Shown one piece after another: positions 36,971-47,780 of a stretch of DNA of 64,000 nucleotides (positions within the stretch are counted from its first letter, which is position 1; every line of letters begins with the position of its first letter). Both the position numbers and the translations under genes were made by a program. This DNA comes from Cyrtodaria siliqua (Eukaryota; Mollusca; Bivalvia; Adapedonta; Hiatellidae), in assembly GCA_037043455.1 (NCBI GenBank), contig JAWPHD010001347.1, positions 267,111 through 331,110 of the forward strand, given 5' to 3'. The notes under the pieces were generated by a model, which did no database searches, had not been told where the DNA came from, and saw only the letters and a list, made by a program, of their open reading frames with translations.

Positions 36971-37442
36971 GGTTATAATAGCCTAAATGAGTCTCCATTG
37001 CCCTTCCATAGTAAAGTTAGAATGTTGACAACCTGTTAAAAACTCAAACCTCGTTAGAATGCTGGGAAACTTACTTTATCATGCAAATAAACATGTCTGC
37101 TATTAAACATCAACAAGGAAATAGGGGGTTTAATACCTTCTAAGAAACATTTCTTCAGTTGTATACTAACACCGGGTCAAAGGCCAACACTATTTTTACC
37201 CCTTGCAATTTCATACCCTGTCTACTTTCACTTCTCAAATTTATACCAAAAACTGTCAAAAACATGATGAACTGCATTTTCAAATATCAACAACATGTCC
37301 AGAATACAGTTACAGCCAAAAAATAACAGGAAACTGCATTAAAAAAATGTTTTTAAAGAAAAAAAGATTAGCACTCTTTAATACAGAACTACTTTCGACT
37401 GCACCAGGCGAGCACATCCTGTTGATTTAGTGTAATTAAACC
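36971..37442 (+). repeat. Left terminal direct repeat
   Basis: 472 bp, about 98% identical to 37951-38423. It holds CTTTATCATGCAAATAAACA and two T-rich stretches; no gene. Confidence 0.9.
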
Positions 37443-37950
37443 TATAAGGAATTATTTTGCGTCATGTTTTTTAATTAAACTGGTCGATTCAACCCAACAA
37501 CTTAATAAAAGAACATTTTGACTTGTTTCGCAATGCCGAATGACTTTGTCTTGAAATTATTGCGATTTACCTGCGCTTGACCATGCACTAAATCGAGTCG
37601 ATTTTGTCGCGAAATTAAGAAATAATAAAAAAAGCAATATCTCAGCAACCGTTCAACATTTTCCCATCAAATCAACTCTGGTGGCTTTGTTTTGCATCCC
37701 TGAGTATGTATACCACACACTTTGCCATATATCTTTCACAAAAATTCCAAAAAAAATTAAAAATATCACATTTTTAGAGAAAATCAGAAAATTTGAGGAA
37801 AAGTTGCCAAAAACACTCTAAAATAGTCTAAAAGTCTGAAAATGATATTATTTTCTCTGTTTCTCAGTTCAACTCACCTATTCGAACAAAATAAATGCCT
37901 AGAAAATCATTTTTTATGCAATTCTGAAAAATACATGATTTCTCCTTATA

Positions 37951-38423
37951 GGTTATAATAGCCTAAATGAGTCTCCATTGCCCTTCCATAGTAAAGTTAG
38001 AATGTTGACAACCTGTTAAAAACTCAAACCTCGTTAGAATGCTGGGAAACTTACTTTATCATGCAAATAAACATGTCTGCTATTAAACATCAACAAGGAA
38101 ATAGGGGGTTTAATACCTTCTAAGAAACATTTCTTCAGTTGTATACTAACACCAGGTCAAAGGTCAACACTATTTTTACCCCTTGCAATTTCATACCCTG
38201 TCTACTTTCACTTCTCAAATTTATACCAAAAACTGTCAAAAACATGATGAGCTGCATTTTCAAATATCAACAACATGTCCAGAATACAGTTACAGCCAAA
38301 AAATAACAGGAAACTGCATTAAAAAAAATGTTTTTAAAGAAAAAAAGATTAGCACTCTTTAATACAGAACTACTTTCGACTGCACCAGGCGAGCACATCC
38401 TGTTCATTTAGTGTAATTAGACC
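37951..38423 (+). repeat. Right terminal direct repeat
   Basis: 473 bp copy of 36971-37442, with one extra A in an A-run and a handful of substitutions. Confidence 0.9.
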
Positions 38424-38959
38424 TGCAACTTTACGGGCAGGTAACTCTAGCTGGTTGACGAAGATTTTTATTGCCTTAATATGGCAATTTTTTTACATGA
38501 TTTCAGAAAATCAACAACGCGTTAATCATAAGGCGAGCTTACGCTCGCGATTATGCTTTATTATATATTTTCTCCGTCAGAACTGACTCAACAGAGAATA
38601 CATATTGCAGAATTAACGATTTTTCTCAAATTCTGAGAGACTTTTGCATTAAACATGTCTGCCACAATTGGGAAAAAAAGGTTAAGTTTTCAATTGGGAA
38701 GAGGCCTTTTACTAAGGTAAAAAAGCCCAGCATTTGACCACATGTGTACTGTTTCTGTCGCCTCTTAGTGTCGGTAGGAAAAAGAAAACATTGAAATGAT
38801 AGGACAGACAGATTTACCAGATCTAGTGAAGCCAGAAGAAAGATAACGTTTCCAAACTGCGTTTTCGACCCCTTCAAATCAGGACCACTCCGGCTACCGT
38901 AGCGGCGAAGGGTACGAAACCCAACCGGCGCAGCCACAGACTACCACGATGCTCCAAGT

Positions 38960-39190
38960 TACAGTTTGGGCGCTAACCATCTTGCAGTTTTAGATAGGAT
39001 AACTCCAGTTCTAAGGATACTAAGTCGAGAGCATCAGCCACTATGGCTGGCCAGGAGTTCCATACTGGGATGGTGCGTTGGAAGAAACTGAACTTGTAGG
39101 TGTTTGTAGAAAACGAACACGGTCTCCGTTTCTTCGATTGAGTGGATCCACCAAACCTTTTATTACCTTGAAGACAATTATAAGCTGTAT
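38960..39190 (-). pseudogene. LINE C-terminal tail fragment
   Basis: Reading the - strand gives KKRRPCSFSTNTYKFSFFQR then TIPVWNSWPAIVADALDLVS, the YK.SFFPRTI..WN.LP end of many LINE ORF2 proteins. Only about 50 codons remain. Confidence 0.7.
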
Positions 39191-40139
39191 CTTTAACGTT
39201 ATCTTTGCTCGTCTGGATTCAGTTGTTTAGTTAAAGAAACTAACCCACCAAATAACGGCAACAATTATACTACCCACCCGTTTAATATCAAACCTCAATC
39301 CAGATGTTTAGGTCATAAAATAATGCATATGATAATCGAATCAGTCATATCAACAAATGGTATTAAAAAGTAATACAGAGCGCCATAATAGGCGTCGTAT
39401 TGCTTTTTAATACAATTCAGTGATATCACATCTTTGAATGAGTGATATCACTCATTCGAATGAGTGATATCACTGATTCGAATACATGATATCACCCATT
39501 CAATAGGTTCTATCATATGAGGTGCCGTATTGCTTTTTAATACAATTCAGTGATATCACCTATTTGAATGAGTGATATAACTCATTCGAATAGGTGATAA
39601 CACTGATTCAAACTTAAATGAGTGATATCACCTATTCGAATCAGTGATATCACTGATTCGAATAGGTGATATCACCTTTTCGTTTTGAATCAGTGATATC
39701 ACCAATTCGAATCAGTGATATCACCTATTCGGTTTTACAACAAGAAAAATACAGACTTCCCCCAAGAGTATTATCAGGGAAAACGTTATACGTCCCTTTT
39801 ATTACACAATTTCTAGGGTCTAGTGGAGGGGGTGGGGTGGGGGGGGGGGGGGGTGCAGATGATCGGGCCCTGTAGGTGCTATGTTTGGTAAAGTATATAC
39901 CCCTTCCGCTGTGTCGGGGAGGGGGAATATTTCCGCATCTATTGCAGTCATAGCTGATGCGACCATAACATGAACGCCGGCCATTATCTGCCGATGACGA
40001 AAAAGCCCGCCAAATGTTGCAACCGGTGGCGATTGTGAGGGTCAGTCTAATTTGTTACACGGACCCTGGATGGGATCAGTCATTCATAGAGTTTATTTCT
40101 GAATTGGTAATCGGTGATATTACTGATTCGAATAGGTGA

Positions 40140-40370
40140 TATAACTCATTCAATTGAATTGAATTGGGGTTTTAAGGCGCACCAACACATTACAGGTTAT
40201 ATGGCGCCTAACAGGCATGAACATGACAGGCTCATCTTCCATGTACATCGAGATAAAATATGGAAAATGGGCCTAGAACCTTCTCACCCTGAACTGCAGA
40301 GTTGCTGCAAATTCTATCGTAAAAACTCCATTTACGCTGGAGACACGTTTATTGTTTTTCTGCCACTGCT
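40140..40370 (-). mobile_element. SINE-like repeat copy 1
   Basis: On the - strand it ends GCCTTAAAACCCCAATTCAA followed by TTCAAT repeats, a typical molluscan SINE/LINE tail. The body shares CTGCAGTTCAGGGTGAGAAG with a second copy at 62041-62250. Confidence 0.75.
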
Positions 40371-40467
40371 CTAAGTGATGTGAGCGAGATGGCACCTGAA
40401 ACAATGCAGGGGTCATGATGAAGACCTTTAATGAGCATGAACAAAAAATGACAAAATGAATATGAAT

Positions 40468-40495
40468 GGGGGGGGGGGGGGGGGGGGGGGGGGGG
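40468..40495 (+). repeat. Poly-G run of 28
   Basis: Unbroken G. A second run of about 15 G lies at 39839-39853. Both may form quadruplexes and are hard to sequence. Confidence 0.95.
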
Positions 40496-41117
40496 CGGTC
40501 CTACCCCTCTGCATGTGACGGTGTGTTTGCAGTGGTTGTATTCTACCCCGGCAACCACACGGGGAGTAACTCATTCAAAATGAATGGGTGATAACTCATT
40601 CAAAATGAATGGGTGATATCACCTATTAAATGGGTGATATCACCTATTCGAATCAGTGATATCACCTATTCAAAAGGGTGATATCACTGATTCGTTTTAA
40701 ATAAGTGATATCACGGATTCGAATGAGTGATATCACCTATTTGAATGCGTGATATCACTTTTTCGAATCAGTGATATCAGATTCGAATAGATGATATCAC
40801 CAAATAGTATTAAAAGGTAATACGGCGCCCCATACTATCATGCATTCAGAATGAATCAGTGATGTCACCTATTTGAATGCGATATAGGTGATATCACTGA
40901 TTCAAAACGAAAGGGTGATATCACCTATTGAATGGGTGATATCACTCATTCGATTTGACCAAGTGATATCACTGATTCGAATGGGTGATATCACTGATTT
41001 GAATATATGAATCGGTGATATCACGCATTCAGAATGAATCGATGATAGAAACCTATTCGACTGCGATTCGAATAGGTGATATCACCAAATGGTATTAAAA
41101 AGCAATACGGCGCTCCA

Positions 41118-41669
41118 TATTAATGACATTGGGATCTAAAAACCAAAACACTGTCACGGTACCCTATAAGATAGGGTCGGTTGAAAACACAGATTTCACA
41201 GCTTTGCTTTGAGGAACCGCTATATAATACATATATTTTTCGGGTGTGGGTGTGGCGGGGGAGTGGTGATCTCGGGGTGAGAATAAGTGGAATCCGGGAT
41301 TACTCTACTTTATTCATCTGGTACCAGACTTAAAATGCTCAGAGGTTCGACAGTGTTTCAAACAAGACAAAACATGGGGATTAGATAGAAATTAATAACC
41401 GGGTTGGAGAATTACACAGATTCCGTACGGACACACGGGTATATTAACTCGTACCCAAAAGGGAATAAGACGTTGGCCCTACAGATGGGAAATAGACAAT
41501 TTGTACACTTGTCTAATTACCCTGGTTGTTACCCCCACCTCACCTCCTTCCCACTCCAGGTGGTAGAAAACATTGATATGTGTATTACCGGACAAGGCTA
41601 TCAAATCCACCAGCCCACCACCGGTTGACCCCTTCTTCATAACACCATACATATACATTGTTTTTGCAG
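41118..41669. other. Upstream region of asparagine synthetase-like gene
   Basis: No second exon could be assigned. The sequence directly before the ATG is a splice acceptor, so promoter and 5' UTR exon lie here or further upstream; no TATA or CpG-rich segment stands out. Confidence 0.45.
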
Positions 41670-41674
41670 ACACA

Positions 41675-41923
41675 ATGTGCGGTATTTGGGCGATATTTGG
41701 CAGTCACGGCGACATTGCGTACCAATGCAACTCCGTGCATACGATTACGCATCGCGGACCTGACGCTTTCAGAATAGAAAACATCAACCACTACGCCAAC
41801 AGTTGTCTCGCCTTCCACAGACTTGCTATCGTAGATGACTTGTGTGGCATGCAGCCGATGAGGACTTTCCAGCACCCTTACATTTACCTGATTTACAACG
41901 GCGAAATATACAACTTTAAAGAG
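41675..41923 (+). CDS. Asparagine synthetase exon 1 (coding part): glutaminase nucleophile
   Basis: Encodes 83 residues from MCGIWAIFG to [10 protein letters not shown]. Cys2 is the Ntn-amidotransferase nucleophile; THRGPDAF and FHRLAIVDD are family blocks. The exon starts at 41670 after a TTTTTGCAG acceptor, only 5 bases before ATG, so a 5' untranslated exon should exist upstream. The donor is GAG|GTATGC. Confidence 0.93.
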
Positions 41924-42910
41924 GTATGCATGGAATAAATGTAGTTTGTGTCATTAAGAGCACGCGTTGAGTGGGTGACATGATTTCGGGAAGTATTAAA
42001 AGTAAAACAAAGAAGACAAAAAGTGGGAAACCGGTCAGAAAGTAAAACGGGAGTAGTGGGGGTGAGGGGTGGGATGGGTCGGGGGAAGGGGGAGCGGAGA
42101 CAAATAGTGGCAAACGGCAATAGTAAAAACGATTCTGAAAATCAAGAAAGTGAGAGAAACCCGGACACCAGTCCTCATGCAAGTTCTGGCCAAGTGTCGT
42201 GTCTCGTCTCTTAACATTATGAAACTGTCAAGAGTGAATACAGTGGCTGGCATGATGATAAAATATTCATATATGTTTAACTGTACGGACGTTAATTGTC
42301 ATAACCATGAAAACAAAACATACTTGTTTAATGCAGCATGCTACGAGGGCTTGGTGGAAAACTATTGTAACTACAGGTAAAAAAAGAAAACGATACAATA
42401 GTTTTCCAATAAGCCGTCTGGTCAAAATGTACAGAAAATACTTGTTTTATATTTTCTGCAGTCGGTACATTTTTTTTTATGACGTTATAATATCCATTAA
42501 CAAAACGGATTTCCTGTTCAGTCTATTGCGGGCATGATTCTGACATAGTTATTTGAAATAAGCGCATACAATTAGTGAATACATTTATGGACTAAGTTGT
42601 AACTTCTTTTTCAAATGAGAACCTTCTTTCAACAACAAAACCAACAAATCCACTTACTTTTGCAAACACGTTTGACCATAATTTGTAACATGTTACCATT
42701 TAAATTTGTTAAAAACATAAGAAAAGCGTGTTTATCTAGGGACGACTCGGAACTGTTTTGTATTCAGAAAGAAACTATATACATTTATCAATTTGCACAT
42801 TTCTGTTTTGTGGTCGACCGTTTGAGGTTATTGTTTACTTGTTTTACCATTTACTCGGGTGAATCGTGCTCTCCTGAGCATAATGAATGATACCTGCTGT
42901 ATATTTTAAG

Positions 42911-43148
42911 CTGCAGAAACAGTTCGGTTTCAAGTACGACACCGCTTGCGACGGAGAATCCATCATCCATTTATATGCCAAAGGCGGGATCGAGTTTGCC
43001 GCCAAACACGTGGACGGCGTGTTCGCATTTTGTCTTCTGGATACCGCCAACAGAAAGATGTTCCTTGGCAGAGATACGTTTGGTGTGAAGCCAATGTTCC
43101 GCATCTCCACAAAGGATGGATTTATGGCCGTGTGCTCCGAGGCAAAAG
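42911..43148 (+). CDS. Asparagine synthetase exon 2: glutaminase core
   Basis: Reads [20 protein letters not shown] and on through [20 protein letters not shown] to SEAK. The Asp-Gly-Glu of CDGES binds the glutamine alpha-amino group in the family. The acceptor TTTTAAG is weak in pyrimidines; the donor is G|GTTTGT. No lesion. Confidence 0.9.
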
Positions 43149-43408
43149 GTTTGTGGATTAGTAGATTTTATTTGCGTTATAGGAAGATCAAGCATTTGAT
43201 GGACTTTGCTATTGCAGTTGCAAGGTTCCAAACAAATCATGATACATTACAGGCTTGCTCTATACAACTTTTCGTTTCTGTTGCATGTGCAGAGACTAGG
43301 GAAGAACCTACGTAGACCTTTGAGGCAAATTAAGTTACTTCAACCACCGCACGAAGTCGTGTATGTCACTGGATGCCTAATTGCCATAGGGAGAATTTAC
43401 AATTTCAG

Positions 43409-43591
43409 GGCTGACTAGTTTATCATACGACGACGGACATGCTCGTGAAACGTCCAATATAGAGCCCTTCCTTCCGGGTCACGTTGAGACATATTCCCTC
43501 GACTTAAACGGAAAGGCAAAATTTGAGGAGAGGACGAGATTTCACAAGATTGGGGAATCTCCCGCATATTCAACATTCCCCGTCCCGATAG
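43409..43591 (+). CDS. Asparagine synthetase exon 3: linker to synthetase domain
   Basis: Reads GLTSLSYDDGHARETSNIEP then FLPGHVETYSLDLNGKAKFE and on to FPVPI. FLPGH is a family landmark. The acceptor is AATTTCAG, phase 1 in and phase 1 out, donor G|GTATGG. No lesion. Confidence 0.88.
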
Positions 43592-44452
43592 GTATGGACC
43601 ACTTTCTGAAATCTTTAATTCTGCTTTTTTAAATCAAAGTGTTTTTTTAAATCAAAGTGTCAGAAACAAGATGTATCTCTGCAAAGCATGTGCCTGTACG
43701 GCGACCCTGGAACACAGGGGAAGGTACAATAATAATTGTTTAAATATATCGAACTTCGACACATAATCAGTACTTGACAACGATGTGTGTTTTCAAAACT
43801 GAAAACATTGTAAGAGACATAGCGCATGCAATCGCATGTAGAAATATAAACATATCCGGAGTTTGGTGGTGGCATGCCTCCTGACCCAATTCAAGGTCAT
43901 ACTACACCAATTCATTTTCCATAGGCCTACCTTATAACTCTAAGCTCTGTACTGAGTTCCCTAATCTAGGAAGCTATATTTTTTATTACTTATTTTGAAA
44001 GACCTATCTTAGTTTTATCAACAAAAACATACATTAGCCATACGTTGAGTATGTTTTGAAAAAGCTGTTTGGGTCGGATGGTGCTTACCATCCGACCCAT
44101 CTACTTGCATGTAGAAACATGAGGAAAATGTAAAATATACTTATTTTTTTGGATTATGCAACACATTATGAATACACTGCACAAATGTATGATTTAACCT
44201 TTATAAGAACTTTTCAAAAGTTGAATTTTAATTTTAATTTTTTAGCAAGATTTTTTGTCCACCAATCAAAATTAAGAGATTCTGTGTAATAGCTCCGAAT
44301 TTACCCTGGAACTTTTTCCCTGCCCGCTGATTGGTTGGTAATTGGTGTAGTCTGATCTCAACGGGATTTGATTCGGTTAAATTTTAAGGTTGGCTAAGGG
44401 CCAGCTACGTCACAACGTAGTATTTGCGTTTAAAACTATTTATTATTTGCAG

Positions 44453-44637
44453 ACGACGATATAAAAAAGAACATCCGGGCGCTGCTGACGAAAGCAGTCA
44501 GCAAGCGTATGATGGCTGACCGGCGAATAGGTTGGTTGGTCGTCAAACTGGCGAAGATGAGTTGAATCTAGACTACAAGATTCAGACGTTTTCTATTGGC
44601 ATGGAGGGCAGTACTGATCTTGCGGCTGCTAAAAAAG
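44453..44637 (+). pseudogene. Asparagine synthetase exon 4, PP-loop deleted and frameshifted
   Basis: Begins DDDIKKNIRALLTKAVSKRM then MADRRIG. Where SGGLDSS should follow, the frame reads WLVVKLAKMS and stops at TGA 44563-44565. Downstream, another frame resumes the family text as ELNLDYKIQTFSIGMEGSTD. The ATP-binding loop is therefore absent, probably by a deletion of a few tens of bases plus a shift. A run of six A before the donor looks one base too long. Confidence 0.85.
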
Positions 44638-45706
44638 GTATTGGCACATATTCGAAAGCGAATCCGAGATATTTACACATTGCTCATTGTTGTAAATAAC
44701 AAACAATACTTTTTTGAAAAACTGCATGGTTATACCATAGTGCATTCAACATTCGTCTAGTAAATGATGTGAGGGCACTCTATGAACCTAGTTATTCTAT
44801 AAGCCGATGTATTGCACTATCGCTCTCCGCCTTCAGTTTCAAAGTTTGCATATTCACTATATAAATGAGACCATCCCATTAGCCATAAGCAGTGCTCCAG
44901 ATATCCAATTGTAAGGTATTTCAGTATAAACATTTTGTAAATATTTTGTAAATCAGCGGTTTTGAAACAAAATTAGGAGTGAAATCAGCATTGAAAATCT
45001 TATGAATGAAGTACAAAATGGCATTTGTAGGTAAAAAGCGACAAAGCCATGATACTATTCAAAATTCAAAAATCAGTCCCTATACTAAAACTGGTACCAA
45101 ATCATGAATTTGACGAGTCGGCCGTTGAATATCTGGAAAACTGCACACTTATTAACGGTATATGTCTACTGGGCCTTTACACGTTTTATAGCATACAGCC
45201 AATATAAATAGAGGATATTTTGTTGGTTTGGTCTTAGCACGAGTGAAAATATAAGTTTTCTCACTTCTTTGAAAATAAATCCTAAATTCACGACAGACCT
45301 ATAAATATTCTATTTATTATGTACTTTTTATCATGCAAAACTACCAAACTGTTTCTAACAAGAAACATACGTTTTCGTTCCGACAGTTCCCCTTTAACGT
45401 ATTCGCGGATAAACATAGTGTCTAAGTGACGACAGCGCGTGAGGCGATTTACATATATTTAGTGCGCATAGAATATAGTTCTAAACTTTGACATGACTGT
45501 TATAAGCAAATGTAGAAAAAAGTAGTTCCATTTTTTCCGGCAGTGTTTCTTATATTCTCACTGAAAATATAAACAATGAGAATATGAGGTTTATTCTAAC
45601 AATACAATCCACTATTTCACTGGGAAGTATGTAATAAAAGGTTCCCAAGTTGACACTTTATTTAATACAATCAAGATCTTCATGTGTTCCTTGTACACTT
45701 ACACAG

Positions 45707-45833
45707 GTTGCCGACTTTCTGGGCACAGACACCACGAGGTCGTGTTTACACCCGAGGAAGGCATAGAAGCGCTGGAGAAAGTCATATACCATCTAGAAAG
45801 TTATGATATAGCAACAGTATGCAGCATCTGTCG
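45707..45833 (+). pseudogene. Asparagine synthetase exon 5, frame disturbed
   Basis: The +1 reading gives VADFLGTD and the next frame gives [20 protein letters not shown] then [10 protein letters not shown], so one base is missing near 45732. It offsets the extra A at the end of exon 4. A further extra base near 45821 disturbs the expected RASVG. The donor CG|GTAAGC is good. Confidence 0.8.
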
Positions 45834-46029
45834 GTAAGCTTCTTCCACGATTCAGCCAAAGTTTGAAACATGAATGCAATTGAGATGAAGTTTAAAATTA
45901 CTATATGGACTAGTAGCTGCATACTGTATATGGATGGGACAACAGTTACTTCAGTCTGTATAAATCGTTTTACGTTCCCGAAAAGGTTCTACCATTCTGT
46001 CTGTTCGTTCGCTTTTCTTGTCCACAGCA

Positions 46030-46150
46030 TAACTTTGTTGTTTGTTTGTTTGTTAGTAGTGTTTTACGTCATTTTCAACACACAAGGTTATATATGAGTT
46101 GACGGTCCATTTTGTGTGGTGGAGAGACCACCCGACTTTTCCTAAAAGGC
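46030..46150 (-). mobile_element. SINE 3' half, asparagine synthetase intron
   Basis: The - strand reads GGAAAAGTCGGGTGGTCTCT, TCATATATAACCTT, ATGACGTAAAACAC and an (AACA)n tail, matching the 3' part of the copy at 48.9-49.1 kb. Confidence 0.7.
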
Positions 46151-46252
46151 ATAGAATGACAGGAAGTGCAGAGGCGCAAGACCTATACCTATATATCTTT
46201 AATCAACGTAGAGTTAGTGCCGATTTGTAATTTTATACTTAATGTTTTACAG

Positions 46253-46464
46253 GAATGTTTTTAGTCAGTAAATACATCAAAGAAAATACCGACACGACTG
46301 TGATACTGTCTGGTGAAGGTTCGGATGAGATCGCTGAAGGCTACATCTACTTTCAATAAGGCGCCATCTGGCGAGGCCCGCTAGCGAGGAGAGCAGACGA
46401 CTGTGTAACGATTTGTACATGTTTGACGTACTGCGAGAGGGGACAGAACAACGGCAGCATGGGG
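46253..46464 (+). pseudogene. Asparagine synthetase exon 6, stop TAA at 46357
   Basis: Opens with [20 protein letters not shown] then [15 protein letters not shown], which includes the conserved SGEGSDE. An in-frame TAA follows. Skipping single bases near 46357 and 46374 restores family-like text, and the end of the exon again needs a shift. Acceptor TTTTACAG. Confidence 0.83.
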
Positions 46465-46494
46465 GTACGTGTTTTACAACTTACACACTACTAT

Positions 46495-46625
46495 TATTCA
46501 TTACGGCGGGTTCGAATCCTATTGGGAGCTCGATTTGTAGGTGAAAAGGTGTCGTAAAGTACTGGTTACACCCAGGAAAAAGTGAGCGGCCTGCCTTTCA
46601 CCAATAAAAATCAGTCAAGACAGAG
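46495..46625 (+). mobile_element. tRNA-derived SINE fragment, asparagine synthetase intron
   Basis: Starts with a B-box-like GGTTCGAATCC, then TTGGGAGCTCG, GGTTACACCCAGGAAAAAG and a tail. Same family as the copies at 48.9, 50.1 and 50.5 kb. Confidence 0.75.
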
Positions 46626-46901
46626 AAGCCGCCTTAGGAGAAAGGAAAACATAAATGGAAAAGCTTTTCTTTTTTTTTTGGAAAGGAAAGAGAATGACAT
46701 TTCAAGTAAATTTGGGAAATGTAAATTAAAAATAAACAACGATTAAATTCCCTACGGAAAAATAAATTCAAACATTTCGTTTTAGGAGGGTTCTTAAAAC
46801 AAATAATCAAATTAATAACGGTCTAATAAGTATGACCTAACAGGAATCACCACCATGCATGTAGCTGTGAAATTCTAATTTTGTCTTGTGTTCTGTTTCA
46901 G

Positions 46902-47118
46902 ACTAGAAGTGCGAGTACCCTTCCTGGACCACCGCTTCAGTAGTTACTACTTGTCGTTACCAGACGACATCAAATTACCGCAAAAAAGGCATTAGAAAAG
47001 CATCTCTTGCGTTCGGCATTTGCCGGCCAAAGCTTTTTACCTTTGAGGACATTTTGTGGCGCCCCAAAGAAGCATTTTGTGCATGGTATTTCGTCTCTTA
47101 CAAAGTCGTGGTTATAAG
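46902..47118 (+). pseudogene. Asparagine synthetase exon 7, several indels
   Basis: Starts [20 protein letters not shown] and then DDIKLPQ. An extra A in the following A-run leads to a stop, and more extra bases follow within about 70 bp. In changing frames one reads KHLLRSAFAGQSF, EDILWRPKEAF and GISSLTKSW. The acceptor is TTTCAG and the donor AAG|GTGCTT. Confidence 0.82.
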
Positions 47119-47556
47119 GTGCTTCAGTGTCATATAGACGCACTGGTACGTTTATTCGTGTGATTTGGTTTGTATCACATAATTTACGTCTGAAAGTGGA
47201 ATAATACAATTAGATAATCTACTAGTGGTATCGCTAATGACATAAAGGCAGGTCTTTCTGACCATTACGGCTATGTTATAATAGAATTTCACATTCGTAC
47301 ACATTTATTGAATTTATGAAACTCGCTGGGCAAATAACGACATGAATATGATACTCGACAAGCATTCACCACTTGACAAAGTTTCAGGTCGTATCATTTT
47401 TGCCAAATTCTAATAATACATTCGGCAATAAATGAGCTCCGGCATAAAATCCTGTATAATTGTTGTATACAATTTAATACGAACTTGCGGGGCAACTAAC
47501 TAAATGCGGCAAAGCTGGTTAGGGCTGGTTTTTATTTTAGGCATTTCTGTTTTCAG

Positions 47557-47754
47557 ATAAATGACCAAGAATTAGAAGACTCTATTGCACAATTTCCACA
47601 CAACACACCCAGATCAAAAGAAGCGTTACATTACCGTAGGGTATTTGAGAAATCATATCCTGGGTTGGGCAAATGGATCCCCTACTTCTGGATGCCGAAA
47701 TGGACCGAAACCTCGGATCCTTCCGCGAGAACATTGAAACATTATAAACAATAA
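47557..47754 (+). CDS. Asparagine synthetase last exon, intact C-terminus
   Basis: Open from INDQELEDSIAQFPHNTPRS through YRRVFEKSYPGLGKWIPYFW to MPKWTETSDPSARTLKHYKQ and TAA. The family C-terminal signature YFWMPKW..T.DPSARTL is complete. The preservation here contrasts with exons 4-7. Confidence 0.88.
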   Translation: MNDQELEDSIAQFPHNTPRSKEALHYRRVFEKSYPGLGKWIPYFWMPKWTETSDPSARTLKHYKQ

Positions 47755-47780
47755 TGAATATAAACGCCATACTGTGAATA

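Larger units (their letters stand above)
36971..38423. mobile_element. Insertion with 472-bp terminal direct repeats (TRIM-like)
   Basis: Direct repeats at 36971-37442 and 37951-38423 differ at only about 7 positions. Each starts GGTTATAATAGCC and ends GTGTAATTAAACC or GTGTAATTAGACC. The intervening 508 bp has no coding capacity. TGCA stands immediately outside both ends, a possible 4-bp target duplication. This looks like a terminal-repeat retrotransposon in miniature, but termini are not TG...CA and no primer-binding site is visible. Confidence 0.65.
39352..41117. repeat. Dense GATATC palindrome array with inverted ends
   Basis: Dozens of variants of ATTCGAATAGGTGATATCAC follow one another in both orientations (the unit is its own near-palindrome). 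The array is bounded, and internally broken, by copies of GTATTGCTTTTTAATAC and its complement (39358, 39405, 39528, 40808, 41090), next to GCGCC. It is interrupted by a poly-G tract with single-copy DNA (39.75-40.1 kb) and by a SINE (40140-40370). Probably several nested fold-back transposons. Confidence 0.85.
41675..47754 (+). pseudogene. Asparagine synthetase (glutamine-hydrolysing), disrupted, 8 exons
   Basis: Intact homologues transfer ammonia from glutamine to beta-aspartyl-AMP in the cytosol. Exons seen: 41675-41923 (CDS part), 42911-43148, 43409-43591, 44453-44637, 45707-45833, 46253-46464, 46902-47118, 47557-47754. Exons 1-3 (223 codons) give an intact N-terminal glutaminase starting MCGIWAIFG, so Cys2 is exposed after Met removal, with HRLAIVD, YNGEIYN and CDGES. 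In exon 4 the reading after DRRIG lacks the SGGLDS ATP-pyrophosphatase loop, shifts frame and stops at 44563-44565. Exons 5-7 hold several further +1/-1/+2 shifts and a TAA at 46357-46359, yet remain recognisable ([28 protein letters not shown]). The last exon is open to TAA. Introns are kept, so it is not a processed copy. It is either a decaying gene, a glutaminase-only remnant of about 260 residues, or an intact gene with assembly errors in exons 4-7. Confidence 0.9.

Noticed and set aside
36971..38423. Simple tandem segmental duplication
   Set aside because: The sequence right of the second copy does not continue with the 508-bp core, and TGCA flanks suggest an insertion; duplication is not fully excluded.
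38626..38937. 103-codon - strand frame beginning MAAPVGFRTLRRYG
   Set aside because: Overlaps TTGGGAA-type repeat DNA and has no recognisable domain; could not be supported as a gene.
41893..42253. Pro-rich - strand frames in synthetase intron 1
   Set aside because: Low-complexity text from a G-rich intron stretch, antisense to the gene and without splice or homology support.
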